A stretch of DNA of 64,000 bases. Source: Trichoplusia ni (taxonomy: Eukaryota; Arthropoda; Insecta; Lepidoptera; Noctuidae). The notes under the pieces were generated by a model that saw nothing but the letters and a program-made list of their open reading frames with translations, had not been told where the DNA came from and did no database searches. The stretch lies in assembly GCF_003590095.1 (NCBI RefSeq), contig NC_039489.1, positions 620,001 to 684,000 of the forward strand, in the 5' to 3' direction. Every line of letters begins with the position of its first letter. Position 1 is the first letter of the stretch. Shown here in pieces: positions 36,238-47,395 of the stretch. The position numbers and the translations under genes are program-made.

Positions 36238-36464
36238 TTACTTATTAAAAAAAACTGCTGAACCTTGGTCCTGGTGTCGTAGCCCTTTACAAACATTCAG
36301 CTAATACATTTTCATTATTTGCTCTCCACAATACAAAAGTATTATGACGTACAAAAATGAGAGTTGTGGCTTTACATAGTAGTGTTACCAAACAGCAGTG
36401 GTGGCTTTAGCCAAATTAAAAATGTTGTCACGAGTTAAGCTAGTCTCTTTTATAGTATAAGGCT

Positions 36465-36761
36465 ATGGCTAGCGGGCTTATCCGAAAGGATTATCAACGG
36501 CATCGGTACACAAAGGAAATAACATGGTTTTCAATCAGTAAAAGCCTGAAACTCCTCCGGAGGAGAAAATTTGATGATTTCCCATTCGAAAAACAGTTTG
36601 AGGACAATGTTATAAAATCAGACAAAATACAAAATAGCAGGTTCAGTCGCGACGCAAAACTAGTTAATAGTTTCTTAATGTCTGCAACTAGAACAATGAT
36701 AGCGGCACTTTATGGTCTCATTAAATATTATGAACAACATTTAACACATGAAAAGGTTTAA
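36465..36761 (+). CDS. Unrecognised open frame between two Helitron-like copies
   Basis: 98 codons from ATG to TAA with varied composition, rich in Lys and Arg (RKDYQRHRY, LKLLRRRKFDDFPFEKQF) and a less polar C-terminal half (MIAALYGLIKYYEQHL). I do not recognise a domain. It lies between two direct Helitron-like repeats, so it could be a captured gene fragment, a remnant of a larger element or a chance frame. No splice signals or promoter are convincing. Confidence 0.2.
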   Translation: MASGLIRKDYQRHRYTKEITWFSISKSLKLLRRRKFDDFPFEKQFEDNVIKSDKIQNSRFSRDAKLVNSFLMSATRTMIAALYGLIKYYEQHLTHEKV

Positions 36762-37150
36762 TTTTGCCTCTATGACGCTGAAAATGTGTTGGAAGGTAAT
36801 TAGTAATAATAGTACCCGTCATAGTGAGTGGAATCTGACACTGAATGAGGAGGAAATGTTTAATGATTTGCTTATTTAAAAGGCAAGGTTGGAAAATGTT
36901 TATTGTGAAGATTTTGTTTTGTTTTTTGATATAGTGGTAAGTTTATTTAAATCCGAACCCAAACGGATGGGGCAGGTGATTAGTACATTTTGGTCTTAAT
37001 CGAAGTCAAGGTCAGGTCAAGTTTGACCCCGAATCGCAAAAGTAAAGAAAGAAAAGAAAATCTATTTTCCGACAAATAAGTTTGCTTAACCTTTGCTTAA
37101 CCTCGGTCATTATTTAAGTATAGTAGTTTTTGCTACAGCTGCAACAGGCA

Positions 37151-37298
37151 TCATTTTTTTAAATATTCGCCTGTGTCATTGAATAAAACGTTTTTAATGT
37201 TTTCGTCTCTGTAGCTAGCACGGTAAATGAGATACATCCTGTTGTCTTCCGGATAGACAGACATTTTATCCCATGCAATTAACCATTCACAATACATA
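37151..37298 (-). pseudogene. Coding-like fragment abutting a Helitron-like copy
   Basis: Read on the minus strand, the segment next to the Helitron-like copy encodes 48 codons before a stop, including CEWLIAWDKMSVYPEDNRMY and NVLFNDTGEYLKK. Amino-acid usage is more protein-like than random AT-rich translation. The frame enters from the Helitron-like sequence, which presumably interrupted it. I do not recognise the family. Confidence 0.25.
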
Positions 37299-37570
37299 TC
37301 TTTTAATATATAAAATTCCCGTGTCACGATGTTAGTTACCGTACTCCTCCGAAACGGTTCGACCGATTTATATGAAATTTTGTATACATATTGGGTAGGT
37401 CTGAGAATAGAACAACATCTATTTTTCATACCCTTATGTGATAAGGATTGCTCTCAATATTTTTTTTTTTGGGCGAAATTTTTTGTTTTTATTTTTTTAT
37501 AATGTGGCAGTTAAATACATACAACTAGAAATAATTTATTAGGCAAAACAACGTTTGACGGGTCAGCTAG
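37299..37570 (+). mobile_element. Helitron-like non-autonomous element, type 3, copy 2
   Basis: A|TCTTTTAATATATAAAATTC at the start and GACGGGTCAGCTAG|T at the end. Same orientation as copy 1, which lies 1.06 kb upstream. Confidence 0.7.
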
Positions 37571-38689
37571 TATTTGCTATATATTTTTATATGACACACT
37601 ACGCTGTAAACTAAAACGGAATTCTGTGAATTATTTTATACCAATAATGTATGGGATGAAATATCCAAAGGCTATATGGAGTACAATAGAATAACGTAAA
37701 GGTACAGATTGGGTGAAGAACAAAGATGTCACGTTCTGGTAGTAAAAATGATTTGTTGCAAGGGACGTAATACCGGGGACGTTATAGAGCTTTGTAACTG
37801 AAACTGTTCGCTATTTTGGAAATAAATTTAGCTAAAACTATAAATTTCGTGGAAAATCTGATATTTTGTAACATTGTCGTAAATATATAATGTAATAAAT
37901 TGATACGGGGACTTTTGTTCTGCCGCGCTGATTTGTGAAACTAAACCATGCAGGGCACCGGTAAAACAAATTTAAAAAAATATTCAATTTGGTCAAGCGA
38001 TTTAAGAGGTGATCAGTGGTGATAGACACACGTATAGTAGAATTAGGAATACAAAGATAAGAAGGGGTGAGCGAGACCATTGGAGTCTTTAGCTAATTGT
38101 TACATTGAACAGACTTAATATATAGTGGACATTTTATTTTTTAATATTTTCGTTTGCAAGCACTACATATTATAAAACAGGACCGCTTTTTCTGTCCATA
38201 GGGACAGTTGTCAAAATCTTTGCAACTATGCATATTTTCGTACAGGAACATAGTCAATTTTAGCGATTTCAAATGTATTCACTATTTTTTTACGCTTTCA
38301 TTGCAAACGCTGACTTAACCCATCGCTAGTAAAGTATAAAGTGTGTTAATAATTTAATATTTTCTTCCTTTCAATAATTTTAATCGAAACCTAACCGAAA
38401 AATAACCGTCGTAACCTCACTTACAGAGCTTCGGAAAATGGTACGCAACTTGAACTTTCACTTCAAAAAGTCAAGTATTCCTTTTGATATACTTTCTCAG
38501 CGCTTCTTTACAATCCTCACACCAGTGTTACTCGCATTAACTTAGGGGAATGAACTTCTAAGGCTGTGGTTTCATCAGGATGTAGCTGAGCGGAGCGAGG
38601 ATGCTTATTGCTTGTTTTTTCTCTTGCTGAGTTTTATTTTTAAAATACTTTACATTAGTAGAAAACGCTAAAATGTATGCATAGCTTAC

Positions 38690-39050
38690 TTGTGAAAGAC
38701 ACGTGACTCATAATGAAATATAATTTCAATGTCTAGCCCACGTTCTGGACCCTCCGGGCGTCGCGAGCCTTGTAAATACTCCCAGCTACTGCTTGCGGTG
38801 AGCGAAGGGTAGCTTACCGCTTGATCAGGACCGGGACCAGACGGCTTGTTCGTGTTCCAAAGAGAAGTCAGCAAGAACTGAGGAGGCCATTAGGGCTCAC
38901 TTCTGTTGAGGCAGCGGGATTCAAAAGCGTTACCGTGACCCCACCAATAGTTCAAAGGAACATGGGGGGAGGGGTAGAGTCAGTAGAAGTCTGACACACC
39001 CTTCCGTTCCCAAAGCGGAAGAAAAGGCCTCCATCATAATGAGTGTAGAG
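38690..39050. repeat. GC-rich repeat with GTCAGTAGAAGTCTGACAC
   Basis: GTCAGTAGAAGTCTGACAC followed by a CTTCCG...CGGAAG hairpin and GGCCTCCATCATAATGAG resembles a common moth SINE-like repeat. A related copy is at 49494-49680. Open frames across it have no coding features. Confidence 0.45.
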
Positions 39051-39265
39051 TTGAATGACGTGCGGAAATGCCTTGCGAGTTTACAAGTTCCCGCACACAA
39101 GAAACGCAGCTTAACAAGATACTCAGTAATACAGTTTCGCGGTTACATGACGTCATCACGCACAATAACCCCTAATGAGGGTCAGAAGAGCACTGAAACT
39201 TGATGATTCACTTTCAACCTTGTAATTTGGGATCAGTGGGCGTACCAAAAAGTTTCAAAGTAGAA

Positions 39266-39330
39266 TTATTGCAGTTGTAGAAGCGAGACATCGCTCTACG
39301 AGGTCTATTACGCTATCTCGCTCAGGAAAT
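39266..39330. repeat. Short palindromic repeat P
   Basis: GTTGTAGAAGCGAGACATCG and TTACGCTATCTCGCTCAGG, the clearest stem of the set. Confidence 0.6.
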
Positions 39331-39744
39331 AGTAGTTAAATTATTTTGAAGGATAGTGATAGGCCATCAAAAAGTTAGTGTATTTTTTTTTACTTTTTTA
39401 ATATTTGTCAAAGGTTAGGAACTTGTAAGGTTGTTATAAAGTTAGTAGTTATAATAATGTATTATAGAATGCTGAAATGCTGAAATAAGTACTTGGGGTT
39501 GGATGGTAAGTACTTGCGGTTTTCTTCAGATACATAATATTTTACTGTAGATGCATTTACAGTAAGTACCATGAAAGTGGTACCAGCAGAGCAGGTAGCA
39601 GTATTTAATGAGGGTGTAGTACAGTATAGCAGGTAGTTTTAGTGCATGAGATGGTACCATTCTTCATTTCACTATTTATTTCATTGTTAGATAATTTATT
39701 CTAAAAACTAATCAGATTTCAAAAAATCGTAACTTATATTTTAA

Positions 39745-39778
39745 ATCCACGCGGACGAAGTCACGGGTAAGAGCTAGT
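39745..39778 (+). repeat. Helitron-like 3' end fragment
   Basis: CACGCGGACGAAGTCACGGG followed by AGCTAG|T matches the 3' end type of several elements here; the remainder is not recognisable. Confidence 0.4.
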
Positions 39779-40366
39779 CAATAATTTTCAACACTGTTTT
39801 TTATATTAAATTTAATACAGCACGAATTCATCATTTAAGCTATATGTGTGTCTTCTGTCTTCGCATTTAACCCAAATTACAACCTTGACGAGTACAGTAC
39901 GAGGGTTTCATAACATGCAATAATACGCAGATCCCCGTTTTCAACAGCCCTTGCATGATATATAACATTGCAGGGCAAGTATTAATACCACAGCGAGAAT
40001 GTTCAGCGGGAAAACCTAAGCGAGAAGAAAAATATGAAATAAAGGATTTGACAAAAAAAAACTGGTTCGTAAGTCAGGCAAATTTCCGAAAACTTGGATG
40101 ATTATTTTTGCTTTTATCTCGTGAACTAAAAACGAAGGAGATAGGTACAGTGTTATCTGGAGAATAGGACTATCCGCACCTCGATAGACGGAACCACAGG
40201 AGAAGAGGTAAGCGTGAGTCTCGGTGTGCCGACCGGTCGTGTACGGCCCGTGGCTATATATGCATGTCAATAGTGTCACTAACGTAATAAACATTGTAAG
40301 ATGTTCATGTACGCGATGACATGTTTTAATGTATTCGTCCAATAACACAAGAATGCACAAATGCAT

Positions 40367-41410
40367 ATACAGGAAGATTTGAAAATATCATTAAATGGCA
40401 ATGATAACGGCATAATAATTAATTTCGCTAAGACAAAGTAATGTACATCAGTTCCCGTATAGTCACTACAATAAACAAGGTAAGTTAAGTATACCTATCT
40501 ACGGACATACTTACGAATGTCTGCACCACAACAAAATAGGATGCCAGTGCGTAGCTATAGACGTAGTAGATAAATTCCGGTACCTAGGTTTGACAGTGGA
40601 TAGTGAACTTAACTGGAAACTTCACGTTAATGAGGTATGCAATAGACTGCAATCAATCCTAAGCAAATTCTTTCATTTGAGTAGCTTTGTGAATAGAAAA
40701 GTTTTATATGTAGTATACTATGCACTCGTCGACTCAATAATTAGTTATGGACTAAGTAGTTATGGCCTCACGTTCAAAACGCAATTAGATCGCATTAAAC
40801 AGTTACAAATAAGAATAATTAAATATTTAGTTAGGAAAAAAGTTAAACTAAAGTGCAAACAAAACTACGACGAATTATTTAAAATATGTGAAATACTACC
40901 AGTGCATGCAAAAGTAGATTACCTTATAGCATTAGAACAATATAAGCTAAATATGTACAAAAATCCAATAGCACATAATTATCGCACTAGGCGGGTTGAA
41001 CAGGGTAAATATGTAATACCATCTGTAAGAAATTATTATGGTAAAAGAACAAGGAAATATATAACTCCTGTAATATTTAATAAACTAGACTTTATAAGAA
41101 ATATGTCCAAAGAAGTAAGCAAAGTAACTATTAAGAAAAGACTAAAAGAAGTATTAATATTATAAATAAACATAGGAGTAAGAACAGATCTCATTACAAT
41201 TGTTAACCAAATAGAAATTTCAATAAGAATTAGTTGTAATAAATAATGGTAGATATAAACAGGTTGATGTTCCTAGAATATAAATTTAATTTTTATATTG
41301 TAATAGTTATAAGATAAAGTATATATAATGTGATTATTGTTTATATATAAGAATAATAAATGCAACTACACTCATTGTAAACTATAAAAACACAATAAAG
41401 AAAAATGTAT
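40367..41410 (+). mobile_element. 5'-truncated non-LTR retrotransposon (LINE)
   Basis: Contains the C-terminal part of a reverse transcriptase followed by an AT-rich 3' region with AATAAA (41394-41399). The 5' part (40367-40590) reads as RT in shifting frames (for example NGIIINFAKTK, then VVDKFRYLG), so frameshifts have accumulated there. It is dead, as the catalytic palm is missing. Confidence 0.7.
40590..41165 (+). pseudogene. Non-LTR retrotransposon reverse transcriptase, C-terminal relic
   Basis: A 191-codon open frame. It begins just after FRYLG with LTVDSELNWKLHVNEVCNRL, the block after the RT palm in Jockey/CR1-type elements, and continues with YYALVDSIISYGLSSYG and LDRIKQLQIRIIKYL, the thumb-like region. 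No YADD catalytic motif is in the open frame; it would lie upstream, where the element is truncated or shifted. The ATG used by the frame is internal to the ancestral ORF. The end at ATATTATAA agrees with the natural ORF2 C-terminus. The frame is open over its whole length, suggesting a moderately recent insertion. Confidence 0.75.
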
Positions 41411-41794
41411 AATTAAGAGCGCTATTATCGCCAACAAACTGCTTTGCAGTTTGGCGATTTTTTATGTATTTCCTAAATTGCGTGTGACGTCACATACCAG
41501 TACGCTTTTCACTTGCAAGTGATGTTTTTAGCCTTCACTATTATAGGTGCTTTTTATATTCCTTATTTTTAAACAAGTGATGAAATGAAAAACACAACAG
41601 GAAAAGATAAATATTGCTATCTCGCTCCCACAACGACGAGTTCACGCCTTAAGTGTTCATGATACTGGTTCTGTTTCGTTTGTCACAAATATTGTAGATC
41701 TACAGTAATGGCTTTTGTTTTATTCTGATTGTTGTACGTAATAAAATATTTAAGAAGCTACTTAAGTATTGCGACTGTTTTTTGAATGTCTAAT

Positions 41795-42020
41795 ACCTGG
41801 CTGTATCTTATGAACTGTGATACTAGTAGCTAGGCAGTTGGAATTTTCACAGATTATGTATTCATTTTAGCGTTATAGCAACTAATAGTAATAATTAAGA
41901 TCGACGTTAAGCAACCATAGTTACGGCTAGAATGTTAATATGTGACAAATTTTGATTATTTTTCTTTTTGCTTTTTACGGAACCCTCAGTGTCGCAACTC
42001 TAACTCACACTTGACCGATA
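41795..42020 (+). repeat. CATGAACCGTGATAG-type repeat
   Basis: CTGGCTGTATCTTATGAACT, TTTTCACAGATTATGTATTC, GACGTTAAGCAACC and GGAACCCTCAGTGTCGCAAC occur in the family order, ending ACACTTGACCG. Confidence 0.6.
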
Positions 42021-42308
42021 TTTTTTATTCGTTGCGTCTCAAATCTTTTGCCGTGAAGAATTCGTCGCTTTGACACGTTTCTACTCTGCCTTATACAATA
42101 TATTCCGGAGTAGCTAAGTCATGCTCTGAATACATCTTTTGGCATGTTTTATAACATTTTGTCGATTTTTGTCAAAGGAATTTTTGTTTCTAAATTGACT
42201 GGCTTTTTGGTATGTTCATCCACGGGGTCTGTTCAAACACATTTTAAGTATATTGAAGTTATCCACAAATCATAATCTTCTACCCACCTCATTCCGTCTT
42301 TTTTTAAT

Positions 42309-42452
42309 GCACGTAATGCACAAACACACTCAGACTCAAAACAAGATTTGCGGAACACACAAAAATGTTTGCCTTAAGCGGGGATCGAACTCGCGACACG
42401 CCACGTTCAGTGGATTTTGCGTGACCTCCACCACTAGGCTATCTATGCAGTC
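42309..42452 (-). mobile_element. tRNA-like SINE, family B
   Basis: Minus strand: CTGCATAGATAGCCTAGTGG (box A) and GAGTTCGATCCCC (box B), followed by a body with GAGTCTGAGTGTGTTTGTGC. Confidence 0.65.
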
Positions 42453-43186
42453 TTGCAGTAATAAACAATATTATAGAAATTCCTAATTTCTTCAGTTATA
42501 GCGTCATATTAAGATATTAGAGTAATCAACTGGAATACCAAATCCGATTAGTAATAGGCATTAAGATAATGTATATCGTTCTAAGTTCTATTGTAGCTAT
42601 AATTGTGATTTGAGCAATATGATAATTGTGGACACTCATTTGTCCATAGATAACATCTTGTGATTGTATCAATTTACGTGACTTTCTGAAAATAAAAAAA
42701 TAATTTCGGCTATCGTTGTAAAGTGTAAGCCTGTTTTTAAGTCTGATAAAAGAAGCCTGTAAGGTTAAGGGTTAAGGACATGATCTTTCTCTGTGAAAAT
42801 TTTTATCAAAATCCGTTCAGTAATTTCCGAATGAAAGGCAAATTAAAATGAAAGAGGAAATGAAAACACAAATACATCGACAAAAACGATTATAATAATA
42901 GAAGGATTAAAACCGTCGCGCCAATAAGATAAAATATAGATACGTATTTTTATTTATCAGATCAATAAAAAATAATTAAGATAATTTACAATTCAGTCAG
43001 AGGGAGGGGCTGGTGACGATACGGCTTTTCATAAATTGTACGTATAGGTATGTGACGTCATGCTTACGAAAATTACATTCACTGTATCTTGATCATTGTT
43101 AGCTTCTAGGATCAAAAAGTAAAGCTGGTCAAGAATGAGTCGAACTGGCAACAATAAGGGTTTCTTACAAAGAAAAATTACTATTA

Positions 43187-43385
43187 CTATCTGTTGCCTG
43201 CAGGCCCACCCGGAAGTGATCCCATGGCAACATAAAATCGGGATAAAACTATCCACGTGTTAATCCTGGTTATAAAATATCGGTGTACTAAGTTTCGTCT
43301 AAATCTGTTCAGTGGTTTGGGCGTGAAAAAGGAACATCCATACATGCATACATACAAACATTCGCGTTTATAATATGTAGTAGGA
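43187..43385 (-). mobile_element. Helitron-like element, type 4
   Basis: Minus strand: TCCTACTACATATTATAAAC at the start, then CCAAACCACTGAACAGATTT and a body ending in CAGGCAACAGATAG, where the usual CTAG has become ATAG. A decayed plus-strand relative is at about 57870-58000. Confidence 0.5.
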
Positions 43386-43854
43386 TTATTTCTTGTTATA
43401 ATGGCAATAGAAATACACAATCAGTAGCTTCGGAACCTGAAAAATATCAAAGGGACTGAATGATTCAAAAAATCATTAAACCAGTTACTTTAGTTGGTCT
43501 TTAATTATTCTACGATAGCATTACACCAAGTCTGTGTATGTATCGGTTACCTAGAATGCCGTTGCTTTGAAAGCATACGTTTAACCAATCAGCCGTATTC
43601 AAGGCAATTTGGATGTTCAAATGTATCCCGAAAATCTACAAGCACAAGTTCTGAGAACGCAACTGAAGATCTATCAAAATACTGATGTTGGTGCATGTTA
43701 AATAGTAAGTAGTGTTGCTTTAAAGAAGTATGTAAGTATATTAAAATGTATCGAAAATTTGAAATTCATCACACACTAATGTCTTTTCCAAATTGATGCG
43801 TAAATTAAAAAGAAATAAGCACTTGCGAAAGCGGCTTTTAAAAGTGTCTTAAGC

Positions 43855-43925
43855 TACGTTCGAGGTCTACGGGCGGCTTAAACGTTGACACCAGGCAGTA
43901 TATCAACCATACGGAAAGAAGGAGG
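43855..43925 (+). repeat. GGCCTACGGGCGG-type repeat, copy 2 (3' end)
   Basis: GAGGTCTACGGGCGGCTTAA and CCAGGCAGTATATCAACCAT match the 3' end of 27330-27600. Confidence 0.5.
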
Positions 43926-45054
43926 ATATTTTTTTTGGGCTGATTTGGATTTCGTGATCGTGATCGTGATGAATTGCAAGGTATAGCTACTCACCGGCCA
44001 AAACGCGGGAGAAATTGGCAGAGAGTTTTGCCAGTAAGTCTGACCCTACTTAATTACTTCCAAGAAGTCTGTATCCATGAGGATTTCCCCTACCTAATCT
44101 TACCAAAAATAGCTGCTTTGGTTAAATTTTTGCGGCGTCATTGTAGGTTTTACTTCTTACCATTTTTGCTGAACCCCCTACTATTGTGGTGTTTAAATAA
44201 ACAATATCTACCCATCTATCAAGGTGATTTTTAATAGTAGGTACTGTTTTGGAGCCGCGAACCCTTCACTCGATAATGTTTTAACATCAAAAACCCTGCA
44301 ACATAATTACAATTTCTGTCGGCATTTCAATGACTTTCCAATATTAATTAATAGATACATCTCGAATGTTTCCATTCCAATAAATAAAACCCATTTGAAA
44401 TCACGACAAATACGTAAAGGTTTATAAACGTATCTGGTGCTTGAGTTTTATCGGGTTTTATATTAAACGCGCTTATCTTTTGGATGTATTAATTTACTTA
44501 TTATATTAATTGAGTCACCGGTATCTTATCTGTCGTGATAGGCGTTTGCTAAAGCCGTTTTAGGGTTCGATGTAACAATTGTACTGGAATTTGTGCAGTT
44601 GTTTTTGTCTGCTGGCTTTTGATTTGTCACTTTATTTTTTCTTCAAAATATTAATTTAGTCATTTGAATGTGTTTGGAGTTTAGGAGCGCTCTTGATTCC
44701 AGATTTTTTTCGAGTACGGATGCGGTAAAAAATGTTGAATCTAGCTATGTCAAGGCGTACACTACACGCCTCAATGAAAAGTCTGAACTGTCATAACACA
44801 TAAACAGCCTCGCCCCTTCCCCAATGCATATTTTTCATTTACAGTTTAGTTTGCCCTTCCAACTTATGTTTGTAGACTTTACAACTTTGATTCCGGTGCC
44901 TTTTAATACTGACTTTTTAATGATTTTCCTTTCACGAAGTCCAAGAAATTCGTACATTTTCCTAAACTTTATAGCAGCTTTGAAAAATAACACGCAAGTG
45001 CAATACAGATTGGAAGTCCCTTACCCAAGAATATAAACCTACTTCTTGAAGTAT

Positions 45055-45116
45055 TTGCAAAAGCGAGATAGCGCTCCACAATTCTTAGACTTCGTCTCTC
45101 TCCCACTAATGGAATA
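45055..45116. repeat. Short palindromic repeat P
   Basis: GCAAAAGCGAGATAGCGCTC and CGTCTCTCTCCCAC. Confidence 0.55.
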
Positions 45117-45253
45117 ACAATGCTTCAGTAGGTGGGGTTAGGCCTTTTCGGCTAGTCTTCGAGCTGATTGTTGATTTTGTGTCTACACCGTATCCATTTT
45201 GCTTTTGACAATCAGTGCCTATATTTAGAGCAACTCAATCAAGAAACTTGTCA

Positions 45254-45308
45254 TTGTGGAAGCAAGTTAGCTATACACTGCGAGTAATGGTGGTCTCGCT
45301 TTTACATC
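45254..45308. repeat. Short palindromic repeat P
   Basis: TTGTGGAAGCAAGTTAGC and GTGGTCTCGCTTTTACA. Confidence 0.45.
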
Positions 45309-45969
45309 GGCGATTCCTGTTTTAAGAGATCATATTATTTGGATGAACAGAATATCAAGATTGAATTTCAAATTCACAAAGTATTCTTTCACTACAAAGG
45401 CGATTGCATGTGAACTTGTTTATTAACTAAACGTAAATAAAATATATGTATGTGAATAATAAATTCGTTTGATGGTTTTAATCGTGAAGATGCATATAGG
45501 TAGAGAATATGTGCATAATGTGTTATGACAATTCTGCATACATATATTATATGTGTGAATTCTGAAGCTTAGTGAAATTGATGCATTTTGGTATAGGCAA
45601 ATGTGAAATACCAAGTACAACACCAAATACTTTTTATTTTTTGCCTTGAATAACGTCTGCTAGAAATAATACTCTATTGAGAAGAGAATAATTGGTTTCC
45701 GTTAACTATTATTTTCAAATATACCATTTCATCGATAAAAACTTCATTTTTAGATTTCATATCGCTTTATCAAGCTGCCATGACCATATGCATTTTTAGG
45801 GGAGAGTCGGGTCGGGAGCTGTTGTGGTAATTAGCCCGGTTTTCCTCACAATTAATTGTTTTTCAGAGAAGTTTCGCTGGTGTTTAGTTTAATACGTAGT
45901 CATTTATGTTAAACTGAAAGTGATTACTCAAGTCTTATTAAAATCTCTATTTGTTCACCTTTTTTAATT

Positions 45970-46005
45970 GTCTACTGGCTGTTCTCGCGACTTTGTCCGC
46001 GTGAA
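45970..46005 (-). repeat. Helitron-like 3' end fragment
   Basis: On the minus strand CACGCGGACAAAGTCGCGAG and a following AACAGCCAG resemble the same 3' end, with the CTAG mutated. Confidence 0.35.
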
Positions 46006-47125
46006 ATTTAACAATTGTTATTTTAAATTTCATTTAAATATATTTTTCCATAAAATGTTTATTAGTTTAAGTAGTTTTTTCTTGGTTACTAATCAAATAT
46101 AGTCTCCAATACGTTTCATAAGATACACATCTTTTTTTTTAGTTTTTAGTTTTTTTTTTATCAACCAATAAAATTACTATGTCATATGTATATGACATAT
46201 TTTACATATCAGCATTTTACCTATCATATAACATTATAGCCTTATGATAGTACGCCAAGCTCAGTCTATTGATTCTTAGGTAGACACGTCAAGGGAATAA
46301 AGTCTTGTATTTCGCGAGCAAACACGCCTAAAGCAAGAAAAAGTAAGCCAAGAATAAGCAAATATGTAATCTTATTCTCCACAAGAACAACGAAAGCGAA
46401 GTAGGTATTACATCCCAGGGGTCTTCAACATTGATATGAAACAGATTATGAAGTCTCAAGAAATTACTTTAAGAAAAATATAAGATTTTCTTTTTGCAAA
46501 AATGGAAGAAGTCTTAATTAAAGAGAATAGTGGTATTATTTAAACGGAGTTCGTCTCCTGAAGAAATACTCTCTTTGCTGATTTATTTGTTACATCAAAA
46601 AATTATTGTTACAGGATCTTTTTTCCCTTTTCAGGCTTTTGATTGGCATGATCACGGCTGGTTGCCAAATTAGCTCTGGGCAATGGCAAACATATTAGTA
46701 GTTTATCAAAAAAAAATACCTCACGGCAAGAATATTTTCCCGATAATTGTCCCGTGTTAGGCATAGACTAAGACATATAATTATGGAAAGAGAAAAGAAA
46801 GGCTTTTGCCTTGCAGTAGGACACTAATAGACACCAATACTTGAAAATAGTGATACCTGTTTGCAAGTTCGTAAAGTGGCTTCAATTTTAGTTCATCAAA
46901 AGCAAAAAAGAGGGACTACCTCTCTATCCGTTCATTACAAACTAAATAGCTTTGCGCGTGAGTAAACTAAGCCTAATGAATCCTTTAATGGATTGAAGCA
47001 GTGATTGTTGCTAATCTCGGGATATTCGCTCCCATTTAAAGACAGTCTGTGTTAGTTGAATTAGCTACTTAGCAGTTGGTTGGTCTCATCATATTGTTAT
47101 CTCAGATCCTGTCAAAACTGATTCA

Positions 47126-47180
47126 GTTGTGAGAGAGGTGCCGCTCTAAGTCGTATATACGCTGTCTTATTTCCACAATA
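47126..47180. repeat. Short palindromic repeat P
   Basis: GTTGTGAGAGAGGTGCCGCT and CGCTGTCTTATTTCCACAA. Confidence 0.5.
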
Positions 47181-47219
47181 AATCTCAATAATTCGCAATA
47201 CAAGACTCCAAGATAAGGA

Positions 47220-47395
47220 ACTTGAGTAAAGCTTATGTTTGGTGCCACCGTCGTGGAAAGCACCTCCTTTTATTGTACTCATGTACGGGGGCTGCGGTAA
47301 GCCTTTCGGATAATTCCGCTGGTCCGGCAGGATTCAGTCTTAATGGGCTCGATTCAGCTCGGTGACATCTTCTTGTGAAAGCCGACTTTGAGATA
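47220..47395. other. Unassigned GC-richer islet
   Basis: A stretch with GGTGCCACCGTCGTGGAAAG, GGGGGCTGCGGTAAGCC and GGTCCGGCAGGATTCAGTC stands out from AT-rich surroundings. No open frame with splice signals and no repeat relative was found. It could be a regulatory element or an old repeat. Confidence 0.25.

Noticed and set aside
40016..40366. 116-codon minus-strand open frame
   Set aside because: Cys/Leu/His-rich translation without domain, partner or splice context, beside a degraded LINE. Probably chance.
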